NCBI GenBank assembly: GCA_004195025.1
Contig: SGBB01000016.1
Coordinates: 1 to 54,273 of the forward strand
DNA: 54,273 nucleotides
From: Candidatus Acidulidesulfobacter diazotrophicus
GTDB lineage: Bacteria > SZUA-79 > Acidulodesulfobacterales > Acidulodesulfobacteraceae
Direction: 5' to 3'
How positions within the stretch are numbered: the first letter of the stretch is position 1; each line of letters begins with the position of its first letter. The notes under the pieces were generated by a model. That model did not search any database and was not told where the DNA came from. It saw only the letters and a program-made list of their open reading frames with translations. A program made the translations under genes and the position numbers. Shown in pieces: positions 44,633 through 51,865 of this stretch.

Positions 44633-44917
44633 ATGGCTGCGCCCAAAAGAAAAAATCATAACTGGTGCGGAATAACGCTTGTGGCTTTATATGGATTATT
44701 TTCCATATATGCATCATTCTTTTTAGCTTATTTAAATAACGGAAAAATTATAGGAAAGTTGTCCAATGAAGCTATTGTCGGAATAAAGGAAGCCTTTATT
44801 ATGTGGGGCGTAATTTTTATTATAGGCGCAATTCTTCTTATGATAAGAGAATATGTTCTAAAAAGCGGGCGAAAAGAAGCTAAAGACACCGAAAGCGGTG
44901 TGTCGCCGCATTACTAA
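44633..44917 (+). CDS. Small two-helix membrane protein, unknown
   Basis: A 94-residue protein with helices at about 14-34 and 52-72 and a charged C-terminal tail. I do not recognise the family. Its start is 31 bp after the transporter and has a strong AAGGAGGAATT site, so it is probably co-translated and may assist the YeeE/YedE transporter. Confidence 0.7.
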   Translation: MAAPKRKNHNWCGITLVALYGLFSIYASFFLAYLNNGKIIGKLSNEAIVGIKEAFIMWGVIFIIGAILLMIREYVLKSGRKEAKDTESGVSPHY

Positions 44918-44931
44918 TATTAATTATAAGC

Positions 44932-45088
44932 TAACCCAAATTTACCATTAATATTAAGAAACTATTGATAAATTGATAAATCTTAGTTTTAATTTTATTT
45001 ATTATGAGGTCTGAAAAATAATTTAACGGAAACTTATATTAATTTATATTAATAGATTTTAAATAATAATAAATGTAAATTTGGGTTA
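44932..45088. mobile_element. MITE-like element, family B-related, copy 3
   Basis: Ends TAACCCAAATTTACCATTA and AATGTAAATTTGGGTTA form an inverted repeat with the family B pattern. The 157-bp interior is diverged. It separates the transporter genes from the DsrE-like trio and ends 21 bp before the next start codon. Confidence 0.6.
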
Positions 45089-45108
45089 ACTTTTTTGAGG
45101 AATCTAAA

Positions 45109-45414
45109 ATGAAGCTTGCAATCTTAATTACCACGGATAAATATAAATCTCATATTGATAATATTTTAGGTTCGGCTAAGCATTTAGACTATGAGATAAA
45201 ATGTTTTATAATGGATGATGGAGTAAATTTGTTAAACGATGAGAAATTCGTCGATAAATTAAAAGAAGTAAATTCACATGTTTCGCTTTGTGAATATTCA
45301 TGCAGCATCAGAAATATACATGAAAAAGTTGAGGGTTTTTTATATGCTTCTCAATACGAAAATGCAAGTATAATTAATGAACTTGAGGAAAAAGATAGAT
45401 TTTTAGTATTTTAA
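45109..45414 (+). CDS. DsrE/TusD-like small sulfurtransferase protein
   Basis: A 101-residue protein with the DsrE-fold pattern: MKLAILITTDKYKS at the start, IKCFIMDDGVNLL, CEYSCS (C61, C65) at the place of active cysteines in the family, and GFLYASQYENASII before DRFLVF. DsrE proteins bind and relay persulfide sulfur with TusA or DsrC. It is the first of three small genes resembling a compact DsrEFH (TusDCB) set. The assignment is by pattern; identity is weak. Confidence 0.65.
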   Translation: MKLAILITTDKYKSHIDNILGSAKHLDYEIKCFIMDDGVNLLNDEKFVDKLKEVNSHVSLCEYSCSIRNIHEKVEGFLYASQYENASIINELEEKDRFLVF

Positions 45415-45560
45415 ATTTAGGGTAATAATTGTCCCCTAATCATTTTTAATTTATTTTATTATAGAGATGCAGATACTTCTTGATTCTAAAGCTATTAAAT
45501 AAAAAATTTTAAATTTTAAATTAATAATTTTAAAATAATAATAATGAGGTATAATTTAAA

Positions 45561-45833
45561 ATGAGTAAAAGAATAGCCGTTCTTACACGCGACAGACAGG
45601 CTGAAGCTCTCAGAATGTCCGGAGGCTTAACGCTTCTTGATGATAGCGTTGAAGTGTATGTTCTTGATAGAAAGATTGAAGATAGTAAAGTTATAGCCAA
45701 ACATTTAGATATGGTTCAAAATATGCTTGAAATTCCTATGTTTACAAATTGCAAAGATAATTCTTATAATTATTTGACGAATGAAGAATTGGCAAATAAG
45801 CTGCTTGATTACGATGTAGTTATTCCTTATTGA
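45561..45833 (+). CDS. DsrF/TusC-like small protein
   Basis: A 90-residue protein (KRIAVLTRDRQAEALRMSGG, VEVYVLDRKIED, NCKDN with C64, LLDYDVVIPY). The alternation of strands and helices and the length fit a DsrE/F-fold subunit. It sits second in the trio, where TusC/DsrF usually lies. A TGAGGT site is upstream. The function as a sulfur-relay subunit is inferred from pattern and position. Confidence 0.55.
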   Translation: MSKRIAVLTRDRQAEALRMSGGLTLLDDSVEVYVLDRKIEDSKVIAKHLDMVQNMLEIPMFTNCKDNSYNYLTNEELANKLLDYDVVIPY

Positions 45834-45900
45834 TATTTAGATTAGTATTTAGTATTAATTCAATTTAAAATTTATATTCTATTTTAGGAGAAATTTAAGT

Positions 45901-46071
45901 ATGAAAATACTCCATATATTTAAAAGAGAGCCGTCTAAGACAGAATTAGAAATAGTTGATTTTCATTCTAAAGCAAATAAAGTTAATCTTATTAAACTTT
46001 ACGAAGATAGCGTAAATTACGATAATTTAGTAAAAGAAGTTTTTGAACATGATAAGGTATTTTGTTGGTAA
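45901..46071 (+). CDS. Minimal DsrH/TusB-like protein
   Basis: A 56-residue ORF, ATG at 45901 to TAA at 46069, with a good TTAGGAGAA site 10 bp upstream. It starts KILHIFKREPSK and ends NYDNLVKEVFEHDKVFCW. TusB/DsrH proteins begin with MLH-type strands and end in a DYxxFVxLxxxHxxxxxW segment; the ends match while the central part (about 40 residues with the usual cysteine) is missing. Its place as third gene of the trio supports the call. The only cysteine is the penultimate residue, C55. Confidence 0.55.
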   Translation: MKILHIFKREPSKTELEIVDFHSKANKVNLIKLYEDSVNYDNLVKEVFEHDKVFCW

Positions 46072-46115
46072 AAGGTTAATGACACACAAAAAGTGAAACG
46101 ATAAAGCTTCACAAA

Positions 46116-46140
46116 GTCATTCCCGCGAAAGCGGAAATCC
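46116..46140. repeat. dRS3-like hairpin
   Basis: GTCATTCCCGCGAAAGCGGA and flanking bases match the dispersed hairpin. The preceding GTGAAACGATAAAGCTTCAC is also shared with other copies. No family A ends are found here. Confidence 0.6.
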
Positions 46141-46252
46141 ATTATGTAAAGTTCTATTGCAGGATGATCAATATAATATATTATATGTTATATTGATTTA
46201 TTATGTATAGTTGTTAAATTTAATTAACAGTTTAAAAAAAGGAGAAAAGATT

Positions 46253-46771
46253 ATGAAAAGAATTATTCTATTAAGTTTAGTTTTCTTACTATCCTCCGTG
46301 GCTATCTCTTACGCAGGGAATTTTAACTCGCTGTTGGCACAAAAGGCTTATGAGTCGTTAAACCCCCATCATGTCGGTCCAAAACCAAACGCGGTAGCAA
46401 TTGTTGGGGTTCCTCAGATTATGGCGCCTGTACTCTATAAAGAATATGTCGTTAACCATAACTCAAAACATTATTATCTTTTAGATGTCAGAGAACATGC
46501 GGCATTTGAAAATATGGGTCATATAGCAGGCGCCCATAATATTCCATTACAGGTGCTTTTTACTCCAAAGTATTTAAAAATGCTTCCGAAAAATAGAACT
46601 ATTATTAGTATTTGCTATGTTGGGCAGTGGGAATCGATGGCTGCGGCGCTATTAAAGGTAATGGGTTATCATGTTATGATATTAAGATTCGGTATGTCTT
46701 CATGGAATCCAAAAATAGATTTGCTTCACAGCAATAAAGTAGTGTTCGGAAACTTTCCGCTTGTTCATTAA
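46253..46771 (+). CDS. Secreted rhodanese-like sulfurtransferase
   Basis: The ATG at 46253, 8 bases after AAAGGAGAAAA, starts a 172-residue protein with a clear signal peptide (about 1-22, ISYAG). A longer frame begins earlier at a TTG but has no site and would bury the signal. The rhodanese domain has LLDVREHAAFENMGHIAGAH and the active-site Cys121 in ICYVGQWESMAAALL. The loop lacks the usual Arg (Trp instead). It would move sulfane sulfur in the periplasm. A broken copy of its 3' end lies at 48222. Confidence 0.9.
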   Translation: MKRIILLSLVFLLSSVAISYAGNFNSLLAQKAYESLNPHHVGPKPNAVAIVGVPQIMAPVLYKEYVVNHNSKHYYLLDVREHAAFENMGHIAGAHNIPLQVLFTPKYLKMLPKNRTIISICYVGQWESMAAALLKVMGYHVMILRFGMSSWNPKIDLLHSNKVVFGNFPLVH

Positions 46772-46981
46772 TTATATTTTATAAAATAATATATACGGTA
46801 TAATATTTTTTATGTTATACTGTTAATAATAAGTAAAATAATAAGTAAATGGATAATAAGTAAAATTTATGGTTTTAGTATAAAGACAAAAGTGAAGTTA
46901 AAATTAAGAAGTTAATTTATAAGAAGTTAATTTAAAAGAAGTTAATTTAAAAGTTAAATTTAATTAAGGAGGTGATAGCTA

Positions 46982-47206
46982 GTGATAAAAATTAGAAATG
47001 TTATGTTTGCTGCAGTGATTGCTTTGGTATTTGCATTTGGTATTAGTGTTGTTTCAGGCTCTAACGCCTATGCTCTTCAAGGTAGCCATTTAATGGCTTC
47101 GCATATGAAATATACGACAATGGCGAAAAAAACGTCAAAGAATAAAAAAACCAGTAAAAGTAAGTCAAAAAAAGCTTTGAATAAAATGGGCGCAGGCTGC
47201 TTATAA
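46982..47206 (+). CDS. Small secreted Lys-rich protein ending GAGCL
   Basis: A 74-residue protein starting at GTG with AAGGAGGTGATAG upstream. The signal peptide (about 1-32, ending NAYA) is followed by a short basic mature part (KKTSKNKKTSKSKSKK) and a C-terminal MGAGCL. I do not recognise a family. The single Cys near the C-terminus recalls the next gene product, which ends NAGCLGK. This shared tail suggests a common partner or modification. Confidence 0.6.
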   Translation: MIKIRNVMFAAVIALVFAFGISVVSGSNAYALQGSHLMASHMKYTTMAKKTSKNKKTSKSKSKKALNKMGAGCL

Positions 47207-47220
47207 TATAACAAAAATAT

Positions 47221-47262
47221 ATTTATCTGTAGGGGCAGAAATTTATTCCCCTACAGATAAAT
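47221..47262 (+). promoter_or_regulatory. Strong intergenic hairpin
   Basis: A perfect 15-bp stem, ATTTATCTGTAGGGG (47221-47235) and CCCCTACAGATAAAT (47248-47262), with a 12-base loop lies between the two small secreted-protein genes. No T-run follows. It may stabilise the upstream message or attenuate read-through. Confidence 0.7.
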
Positions 47263-47291
47263 AATAAACAATAAATAATAAGGGGCATAAA

Positions 47292-47825
47292 ATGAAATTC
47301 CGATATTTTGTACAGGGGGTTTTTATACTTGTTTTAACGGTTTTTGTTAGCGCAGTTTACAGTGTTCCGTCTCATGCTTCATCTTTATCTGCTAAAAAAA
47401 GCGCAGCCAAAATTGCAATGATAAGAAAATATTTCTTATCCCATTCTTATAATTTTGGGCCAATCTTTTATAAATATCATCCTGGACCAAACTGGTATCT
47501 GCAGCATATTAAAAATTTAGAACTTACTCCAAGTCAATTAATAATCATAAAAAAATTAGATGCAGGAATGATTAAAGATACTATTATCGGAATGCGGAAT
47601 CTCAAGATGGCTTACGCAAAATATAAAGAAGATTCTATGAAAGCTGATCCAAATATCAAAACTATTATCAGCGATATAAAAAAAGTAGGAAAGGCTCAAA
47701 CTTATCTTGCTTATGAAATGGTACCTTATCATCTTAAAAGCTACAGTCTTTTAACGCCTTCCCAAAAAAAGATATTTCAAGAGTTAAGAATGACTAAATT
47801 AAATGCAGGCTGTTTAGGAAAGTGA
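47292..47825 (+). CDS. Spy/CpxP-like periplasmic protein
   Basis: A 177-residue protein with a signal peptide (about 1-30, PSHASS). The mature part is helical with two LTxxQ motifs, LTPSQLIIIKKL and LTPSQKKIFQEL, typical of the Spy/CpxP chaperone and metal-sensor group. It ends NAGCLGK. In this context it may bind metal, sulfur or a misfolded envelope protein; this is inference. AAGGGGC precedes the ATG. Confidence 0.7.
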   Translation: MKFRYFVQGVFILVLTVFVSAVYSVPSHASSLSAKKSAAKIAMIRKYFLSHSYNFGPIFYKYHPGPNWYLQHIKNLELTPSQLIIIKKLDAGMIKDTIIGMRNLKMAYAKYKEDSMKADPNIKTIISDIKKVGKAQTYLAYEMVPYHLKSYSLLTPSQKKIFQELRMTKLNAGCLGK

Positions 47826-47912
47826 GTAGAATAATAAATAAATAATATTACTATTTTGCTAAGTTAATGATGTTTTTAAAATTTAATTAAATTAAAAAAT
47901 GAGGCAATTAAA

Positions 47913-48173
47913 ATGGCTGAAGAAAAAGATTTAGAAAATGAAAAACCCGATGAAATATTAGATGTAGTAGGTGAGGTATGTCCTAATACAGAACTTATGG
48001 CCGAAAAAAAGCTGAGCAAAATGAAAGTAGGTCAGGTATTAGAAGTTTATACCGATCATGAAGCGGCGATTGAAAATTCCTTTCCGTCTATGCTTAACAA
48101 ATTAAAATATCCTTACTATGTAATAAAAACAGGACCTAGAAAATATACTCTTAAAATTAGAAAAACATCTTAA
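47913..48173 (+). CDS. TusA-family protein, copy 2 with altered motif
   Basis: An 86-residue paralogue of the protein at 43058, nearly identical at DNA level through the EVYTDH..ENSFPSMLNKL region. The active-site motif CPIP is changed to CPNT (Cys23 kept, GEVCPNTELM). Loss of the second Pro may alter partner choice. A GAGGC site precedes the ATG. The copy lies next to a broken rhodanese copy, which implies segmental duplication. Confidence 0.9.
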   Translation: MAEEKDLENEKPDEILDVVGEVCPNTELMAEKKLSKMKVGQVLEVYTDHEAAIENSFPSMLNKLKYPYYVIKTGPRKYTLKIRKTS

Positions 48174-48221
48174 ATTAATTTCATTTAAAGTTTATATTTT
48201 TAAAGTTTATATTTTATTTTA

Positions 48222-48367
48222 GGAGAAAAGATTATAAAAAAGTAATGGGCTACTGCGTTAAAATATTAAGATTCGGTATGTCTTCATGGAATCCAAAAAT
48301 AGATTTGCTTCACGGCAATAAAGTAGTGTTCGGAATCTTTCTGCTCGTTCATTAATTATATTTTATA
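48222..48367 (+). pseudogene. Rhodanese remnant with internal deletion
   Basis: GGAGAAAAGATTAT at 48222-48235 matches the leader of the rhodanese gene (46241-46254). It is joined directly to a copy of the last ~120 bp of that gene, beginning GTAATGGGCTACTGCG and including ATTAAGATTCGGTATGTCTT. About 400 bp, including the start, signal peptide and active site, are missing. The copy is non-functional. Confidence 0.85.
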
Positions 48368-48622
48368 ATATTTATAATAATAGCTGAAGCGATATGCTGG
48401 TTTCCTCCTTAATATCGTATAAGATAATTTTATCTGATGTATGAAGATATATAATATTAAGGATTTTAAATCTAAATAAACAAGCAATTTTTTTTTATAT
48501 ATTAAAATACAGACCAGTTGGTATCTTAGTTATTGTTTAATATAAATTTATACTGAAAATAATATATTAATATAAATAATAATAAGTATTTTACATAAAA
48601 TAATTACATAGGAGAATTTAAA
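48368..48622. promoter_or_regulatory. Spacer with inverted repeats upstream of a dsrE-like gene
   Basis: TCCTTAATAT (48406-48415) pairs with ATATTAAGGA (48454-48463) around a small inner palindrome AGATAATTTTATCT. Further on, ACCAGTTGGT (48513-48522) is a short palindrome. Either could be a regulatory site for the downstream gene. No ORF is present. Confidence 0.4.
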
Positions 48623-48976
48623 GTGTTAAAGTCAAAAGCATTGATTGTCATTTTATCAGGAGCAGAAAATCCAGTTAAAGTTTTACTTGGTCTTAATATG
48701 GCATGGAGAACAATGAACAGCGGAGCGTTTGAGGACGTTAAGTTGATTTTTGTCGGACAGGCAGAAGATTTTATTGCTAAAACTGATGATAAAGAGATTT
48801 TAGAAGCTTATAGACAAATTTTAAATAATAATATTATGTCTCATGCTTGTGTCGTTATTGCCGATGCCTACGGAGTCACCGATATTTTAATTGGAAAAAA
48901 GGTTATTATGGTTCCTTCAGCAGGAGGATGTATTGCTCAATTAATGTCGGAAGGTTATCAGCCCATGACTTTTTAA
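48623..48976 (+). CDS. DsrE-family protein (117 aa)
   Basis: GTG start with TAGGAGAATT upstream. Residues 5-50 (ALIVILSGAENPVKVLLGLN, then VKLIFVGQAEDF) and the later HACVVIADAYGV and VPSAGGCIAQLMSEGYQPMTF fit the DsrE/DsrF-like fold. C76 lies at the usual sulfur-binding position and C103 is an extra cysteine. The product may trade persulfide with the TusA proteins encoded nearby. Confidence 0.75.
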   Translation: MLKSKALIVILSGAENPVKVLLGLNMAWRTMNSGAFEDVKLIFVGQAEDFIAKTDDKEILEAYRQILNNNIMSHACVVIADAYGVTDILIGKKVIMVPSAGGCIAQLMSEGYQPMTF

Positions 48977-49068
48977 TAGTTTAATATTTATTTAGTTTAA
49001 GAGTTTAAAATAATATCAGACAATATAAAATAGATAATATATTGTAACTTAATAAAATTAAAATTTTT

Positions 49069-50025
49069 ATGAAAAAATTAAATAAATTAAATTATATATG
49101 GATTGCTTTCTTGACTTTTCTCACAATTTTTGGATTTGCGGTAAACAGTTTACTTGCAAGAGTTGCTCTGCATAATAGCGCAATAAGTCCTTTGTCGTAT
49201 AGTTTGCTGCGTCTTGGAAGCGGAGCATTAATGCTTTTTCTAATAATTTCTTATAAAAAAATTAAACTTCCAAAACCCAATTATTTATCTGCATTTGCAT
49301 TGTTTGTATATGCATTTTGTTTTTCGGTCGGCTATATTGAAGTAGGCGTTGCTGTCGGAGCGCTCTTGGTGTTTTCCGCCGTCCAATTCACGATAATAGG
49401 AGATGCGATATTAATTCACAAAGAAAAGCTTTTTTTGTTTCAGTGGTTAGGTGTGCTGCTTTCAATGGTAGGTTTTATTCTGCTTGTGTATAAAGGCTTA
49501 TCCGTTCCAAAAAATTTTATTGGGTATTTTGGCGCTATTATGATGATTATTTCAGGAATAGGCTGGGGAATTTATACATTAAAAGGTAAATTTGAAAAAC
49601 AATATTTATTAAGAACCGCGTCAAATTTTATCTATTCTTTAATCTATTTTATTCCTTTTATAATTATATTTTCATTTTTTAAAGATGGATTTATTAATGA
49701 GCAATACATTAAAACACCCCATGTTTATTTAAATCCTATAATGATGGCTGTTTTATCCGGAGCAATATTTTCAGCGCTTTTTTATATGCTATGGTATAAA
49801 GTAGTAACAAAATTATCCCGTGTTTTATCATCATCCGTTCAATTATTAACGCCTGCAATAGCGGCAGTTTTAGGCATAATATTTTTAAATGAAAAAATAT
49901 CGTTAAATTTTTTTATTTCGGCTGTTTTAATATTAGGAGGTATTATATTTGTGATACTTAAAGAAAAAACGGCTGAAATAAAGGAAGAAACTATTGAAAA
50001 ATCAGAAGAGACCTTTAAAAAATAA
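49069..50025 (+). CDS. EamA/DMT-family permease
   Basis: A 318-residue protein with ten predicted helices in two EamA repeats (first ends near residue 140, second near 290). The RxGSGALMLF-type motif and the late LTPAIAAVLGIIFLNEKIS are characteristic. Substrates of this family range from amino acids to metabolites and cannot be told from sequence. Its place among sulfur genes would allow export of a sulfur compound. A Glu/Lys-rich tail closes the protein. No Shine-Dalgarno sequence is visible. Confidence 0.85.
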   Translation: MKKLNKLNYIWIAFLTFLTIFGFAVNSLLARVALHNSAISPLSYSLLRLGSGALMLFLIISYKKIKLPKPNYLSAFALFVYAFCFSVGYIEVGVAVGALLVFSAVQFTIIGDAILIHKEKLFLFQWLGVLLSMVGFILLVYKGLSVPKNFIGYFGAIMMIISGIGWGIYTLKGKFEKQYLLRTASNFIYSLIYFIPFIIIFSFFKDGFINEQYIKTPHVYLNPIMMAVLSGAIFSALFYMLWYKVVTKLSRVLSSSVQLLTPAIAAVLGIIFLNEKISLNFFISAVLILGGIIFVILKEKTAEIKEETIEKSEETFKK

Positions 50026-50031
50026 TTCTAT

Positions 50032-50316
50032 CCCAAAATTGCCGATAGAAAATTTTATTATGGATTTCCGCTTACGCGGGAATGACTTTGAGAGGATTTA
50101 TTGTTTCGCCCGTCTGGTGTCATTCCTGCACAAGCAGGAATCCATTGGAATTGCAACATTTTTTTACACTCTAAGTTAAGGATACTTTATTTTATTTCTT
50201 TCTTTATTTTTTATTTTATAATACCCTTAACCGAGTGTCTATTAAATTATAGCAGGTCAACATAATTCTCTTAATGCATTACGGTATATTTAACATTCTC
50301 TATCGGCAATTTTGGG
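50032..50316. mobile_element. MITE-like element, family A, complete copy
   Basis: The left end CCCAAAATTGCCGATAGAAA and right end TCTATCGGCAATTTTGGG form a near-perfect inverted repeat around 285 bp. The interior holds two dRS3-like hairpins in opposite orientation (about 50070 and 50123-50142) and an ORF-less AT-rich half. This is the best-preserved copy of the family. Confidence 0.75.
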
Positions 50317-50410
50317 TCTATAATATAGCATAATTATATTGTAAATATACTATATAATTATCATTTATAATAAATATTTATTTGCAAAATAAATTATTCA
50401 TAATTATAAA

Positions 50411-50470
50411 TAATAAAAATAATAAAATTGGCATTTAAATTAAAATAATATTTATATAATTAATTCTTGT
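50411..50470. repeat. 58-bp direct repeat, copy 1 (upstream of DsrE2-like gene)
   Basis: The segment starting TAATAAAAATAATAAAATTG and ending AATTAATTCTT occurs here and again at 50916-50974 with essentially no change. Each copy is the leader region of the gene that follows it (50490 and 50984), so the promoter region appears duplicated. Confidence 0.85.
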
Positions 50471-50489
50471 CATTATTATAGGAGGAACA

Positions 50490-50906
50490 ATGCAAAGAAT
50501 GTCTGTTATTATATCTAATGATGCATTTGATGCGATATTAACGCCGTTTGATTTTATACATTTAGGAACCGCTATTTATGATGAGATAAATGTTTTATTT
50601 GTTGGGTTTGCCGCAAGACTTATGACAAAAGAAGGTATAAAAACTGCCGAAGATTATTTAATCCATAAAAATATGCTTGATGAATTAAAGGAAGGACTAA
50701 AAAGAATCGGTCTGCCGGATAATTTATATTCAATAATTAAAGAATTAAAGCGTACCGAAGGAATTCATTTTTATATCTGTTCTAATGCCGCCGCTAAATT
50801 TTCTATAACCGATGAAATGCTGCTGCCTGAAATTGACGGTATAGTCGGAGCAGCGTGGTTTTTAATTGAAAAAGCAAACAAATCTGAAATATTTATGCAA
50901 TTTTAA
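50490..50906 (+). CDS. DsrE2-like (DsrE/DsrF/DsrH-family) protein
   Basis: A 138-residue protein with GGAGG before the ATG. The pattern MSVIISNDAFDAILTPFDFI, INVLFVGFAARLM and IHFYICSNAAAKF...IDGIVGAAWFLIEKA resembles DsrE2-type proteins, which carry a Cys in the FYxC segment (C98 approx.) and often sit beside TusA and rhodanese. It is followed by a TauE-type exporter whose leader is a copy of its own. Confidence 0.65.
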   Translation: MQRMSVIISNDAFDAILTPFDFIHLGTAIYDEINVLFVGFAARLMTKEGIKTAEDYLIHKNMLDELKEGLKRIGLPDNLYSIIKELKRTEGIHFYICSNAAAKFSITDEMLLPEIDGIVGAAWFLIEKANKSEIFMQF

Positions 50907-50915
50907 TTTTTAATA

Positions 50916-50974
50916 TAATAAAAATAATAAAATTGGCATTTAAATTAAAATAATATTTATATAATTAATTCTTT
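50916..50974. repeat. 58-bp direct repeat, copy 2 (upstream of TauE-like gene)
   Basis: Copy of 50411-50470, lying between the DsrE2-like gene and the TauE/SafE-like gene. It ends 10 bp before the start codon of the latter. Confidence 0.85.
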
Positions 50975-50983
50975 TTATCTTAT

Positions 50984-51745
50984 ATGGATATTTTAAACAT
51001 AGTTATACTTTCTATAACGGGAATAATAGTCGGCGCAGCGACGGGTCTCATAGGTGCGTCAGGAGTTATAATAGTCGTTCCCGTGCTTGCTTTTATATTT
51101 AATGTGCCTATTTCAGTAGCAATAGGCACAAGTCTTTTGATTGACGTTATAGTCTCATTTTCGGTGACGGCAACGTACGCCTTTAAGAATAGAGTTAATT
51201 ATCGCATCGGCATACCTACAATGATAGGAGCGGTAGTAGGCGCTCAGCTCGGCGCATATATCTCGGTTGTTATGCCGCAGAGACTTTTAGAAATAATATT
51301 CGGTGTATTTATGTTGTTAATGGGTGCTTTTTTCTTAAAAACAAAAGGAAAATATCAAGAAAAAAGAGTTTTCAATTTTGAGAGTCCCCGTATAAATTTT
51401 ATAATTATACTTATTTTTGGTTTTATTATAGGAATTCTTGCAGGTCTTCTAGGCACAAGCGGCGGTGTATTATATATGCTTGTGTATATTATAGTATTTG
51501 GATTAGCAATAAAAGATTCCATTGGAACGTCAACGCTTGTTATGATTATAGCCGCATTAAGCGGCGCTATCGGTTATATTGGTTTAAAACATATAAATTT
51601 ATTTGACGCATTTTTTATAGGGATTATTGCAATTCCTTCGGGAATTTTGTTTGCAAGAATAGCAATTAAAAGTAAAAAAGAAACGCTTATTATTATTTTA
51701 GGTGTTACTTTGATTGTCGTGGGAGTTTCAATGCTGCTTCATTGA
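50984..51745 (+). CDS. TauE/SafE-family sulfite/sulfur-compound exporter
   Basis: A 253-residue membrane protein with seven or eight helices in two related halves. The family motifs GAATGLIGASGVIIVVPVLA and GILAGLLGTSGGVLYMLVYI are clear. TauE-type proteins export sulfite or organosulfonates. At the end of a run of sulfur-carrier genes it probably removes sulfite or thiosulfate formed by them. No Shine-Dalgarno sequence is seen. A 33-bp piece of its 3' end (TTGAAATTAAAATAAATTAC) is repeated at 51807-51839. Confidence 0.87.
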   Translation: MDILNIVILSITGIIVGAATGLIGASGVIIVVPVLAFIFNVPISVAIGTSLLIDVIVSFSVTATYAFKNRVNYRIGIPTMIGAVVGAQLGAYISVVMPQRLLEIIFGVFMLLMGAFFLKTKGKYQEKRVFNFESPRINFIIILIFGFIIGILAGLLGTSGGVLYMLVYIIVFGLAIKDSIGTSTLVMIIAALSGAIGYIGLKHINLFDAFFIGIIAIPSGILFARIAIKSKKETLIIILGVTLIVVGVSMLLH

Positions 51746-51865
51746 AATTAAAATAAATTACTTTTATTTAAATTAAACAATGTGCTTTTTGTTTTAGTAA
51801 TTTTTAAATGCTGTTTTATTGAAATTAAAATAAATTACAATATAATAAATCAAATTAAAAATCAT

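Noticed and set aside
46211-46252. TTG start for the rhodanese gene
   Set aside because: It has no ribosome-binding site and would put 14 polar residues before the signal peptide; the ATG at 46253 follows a good GGAG.
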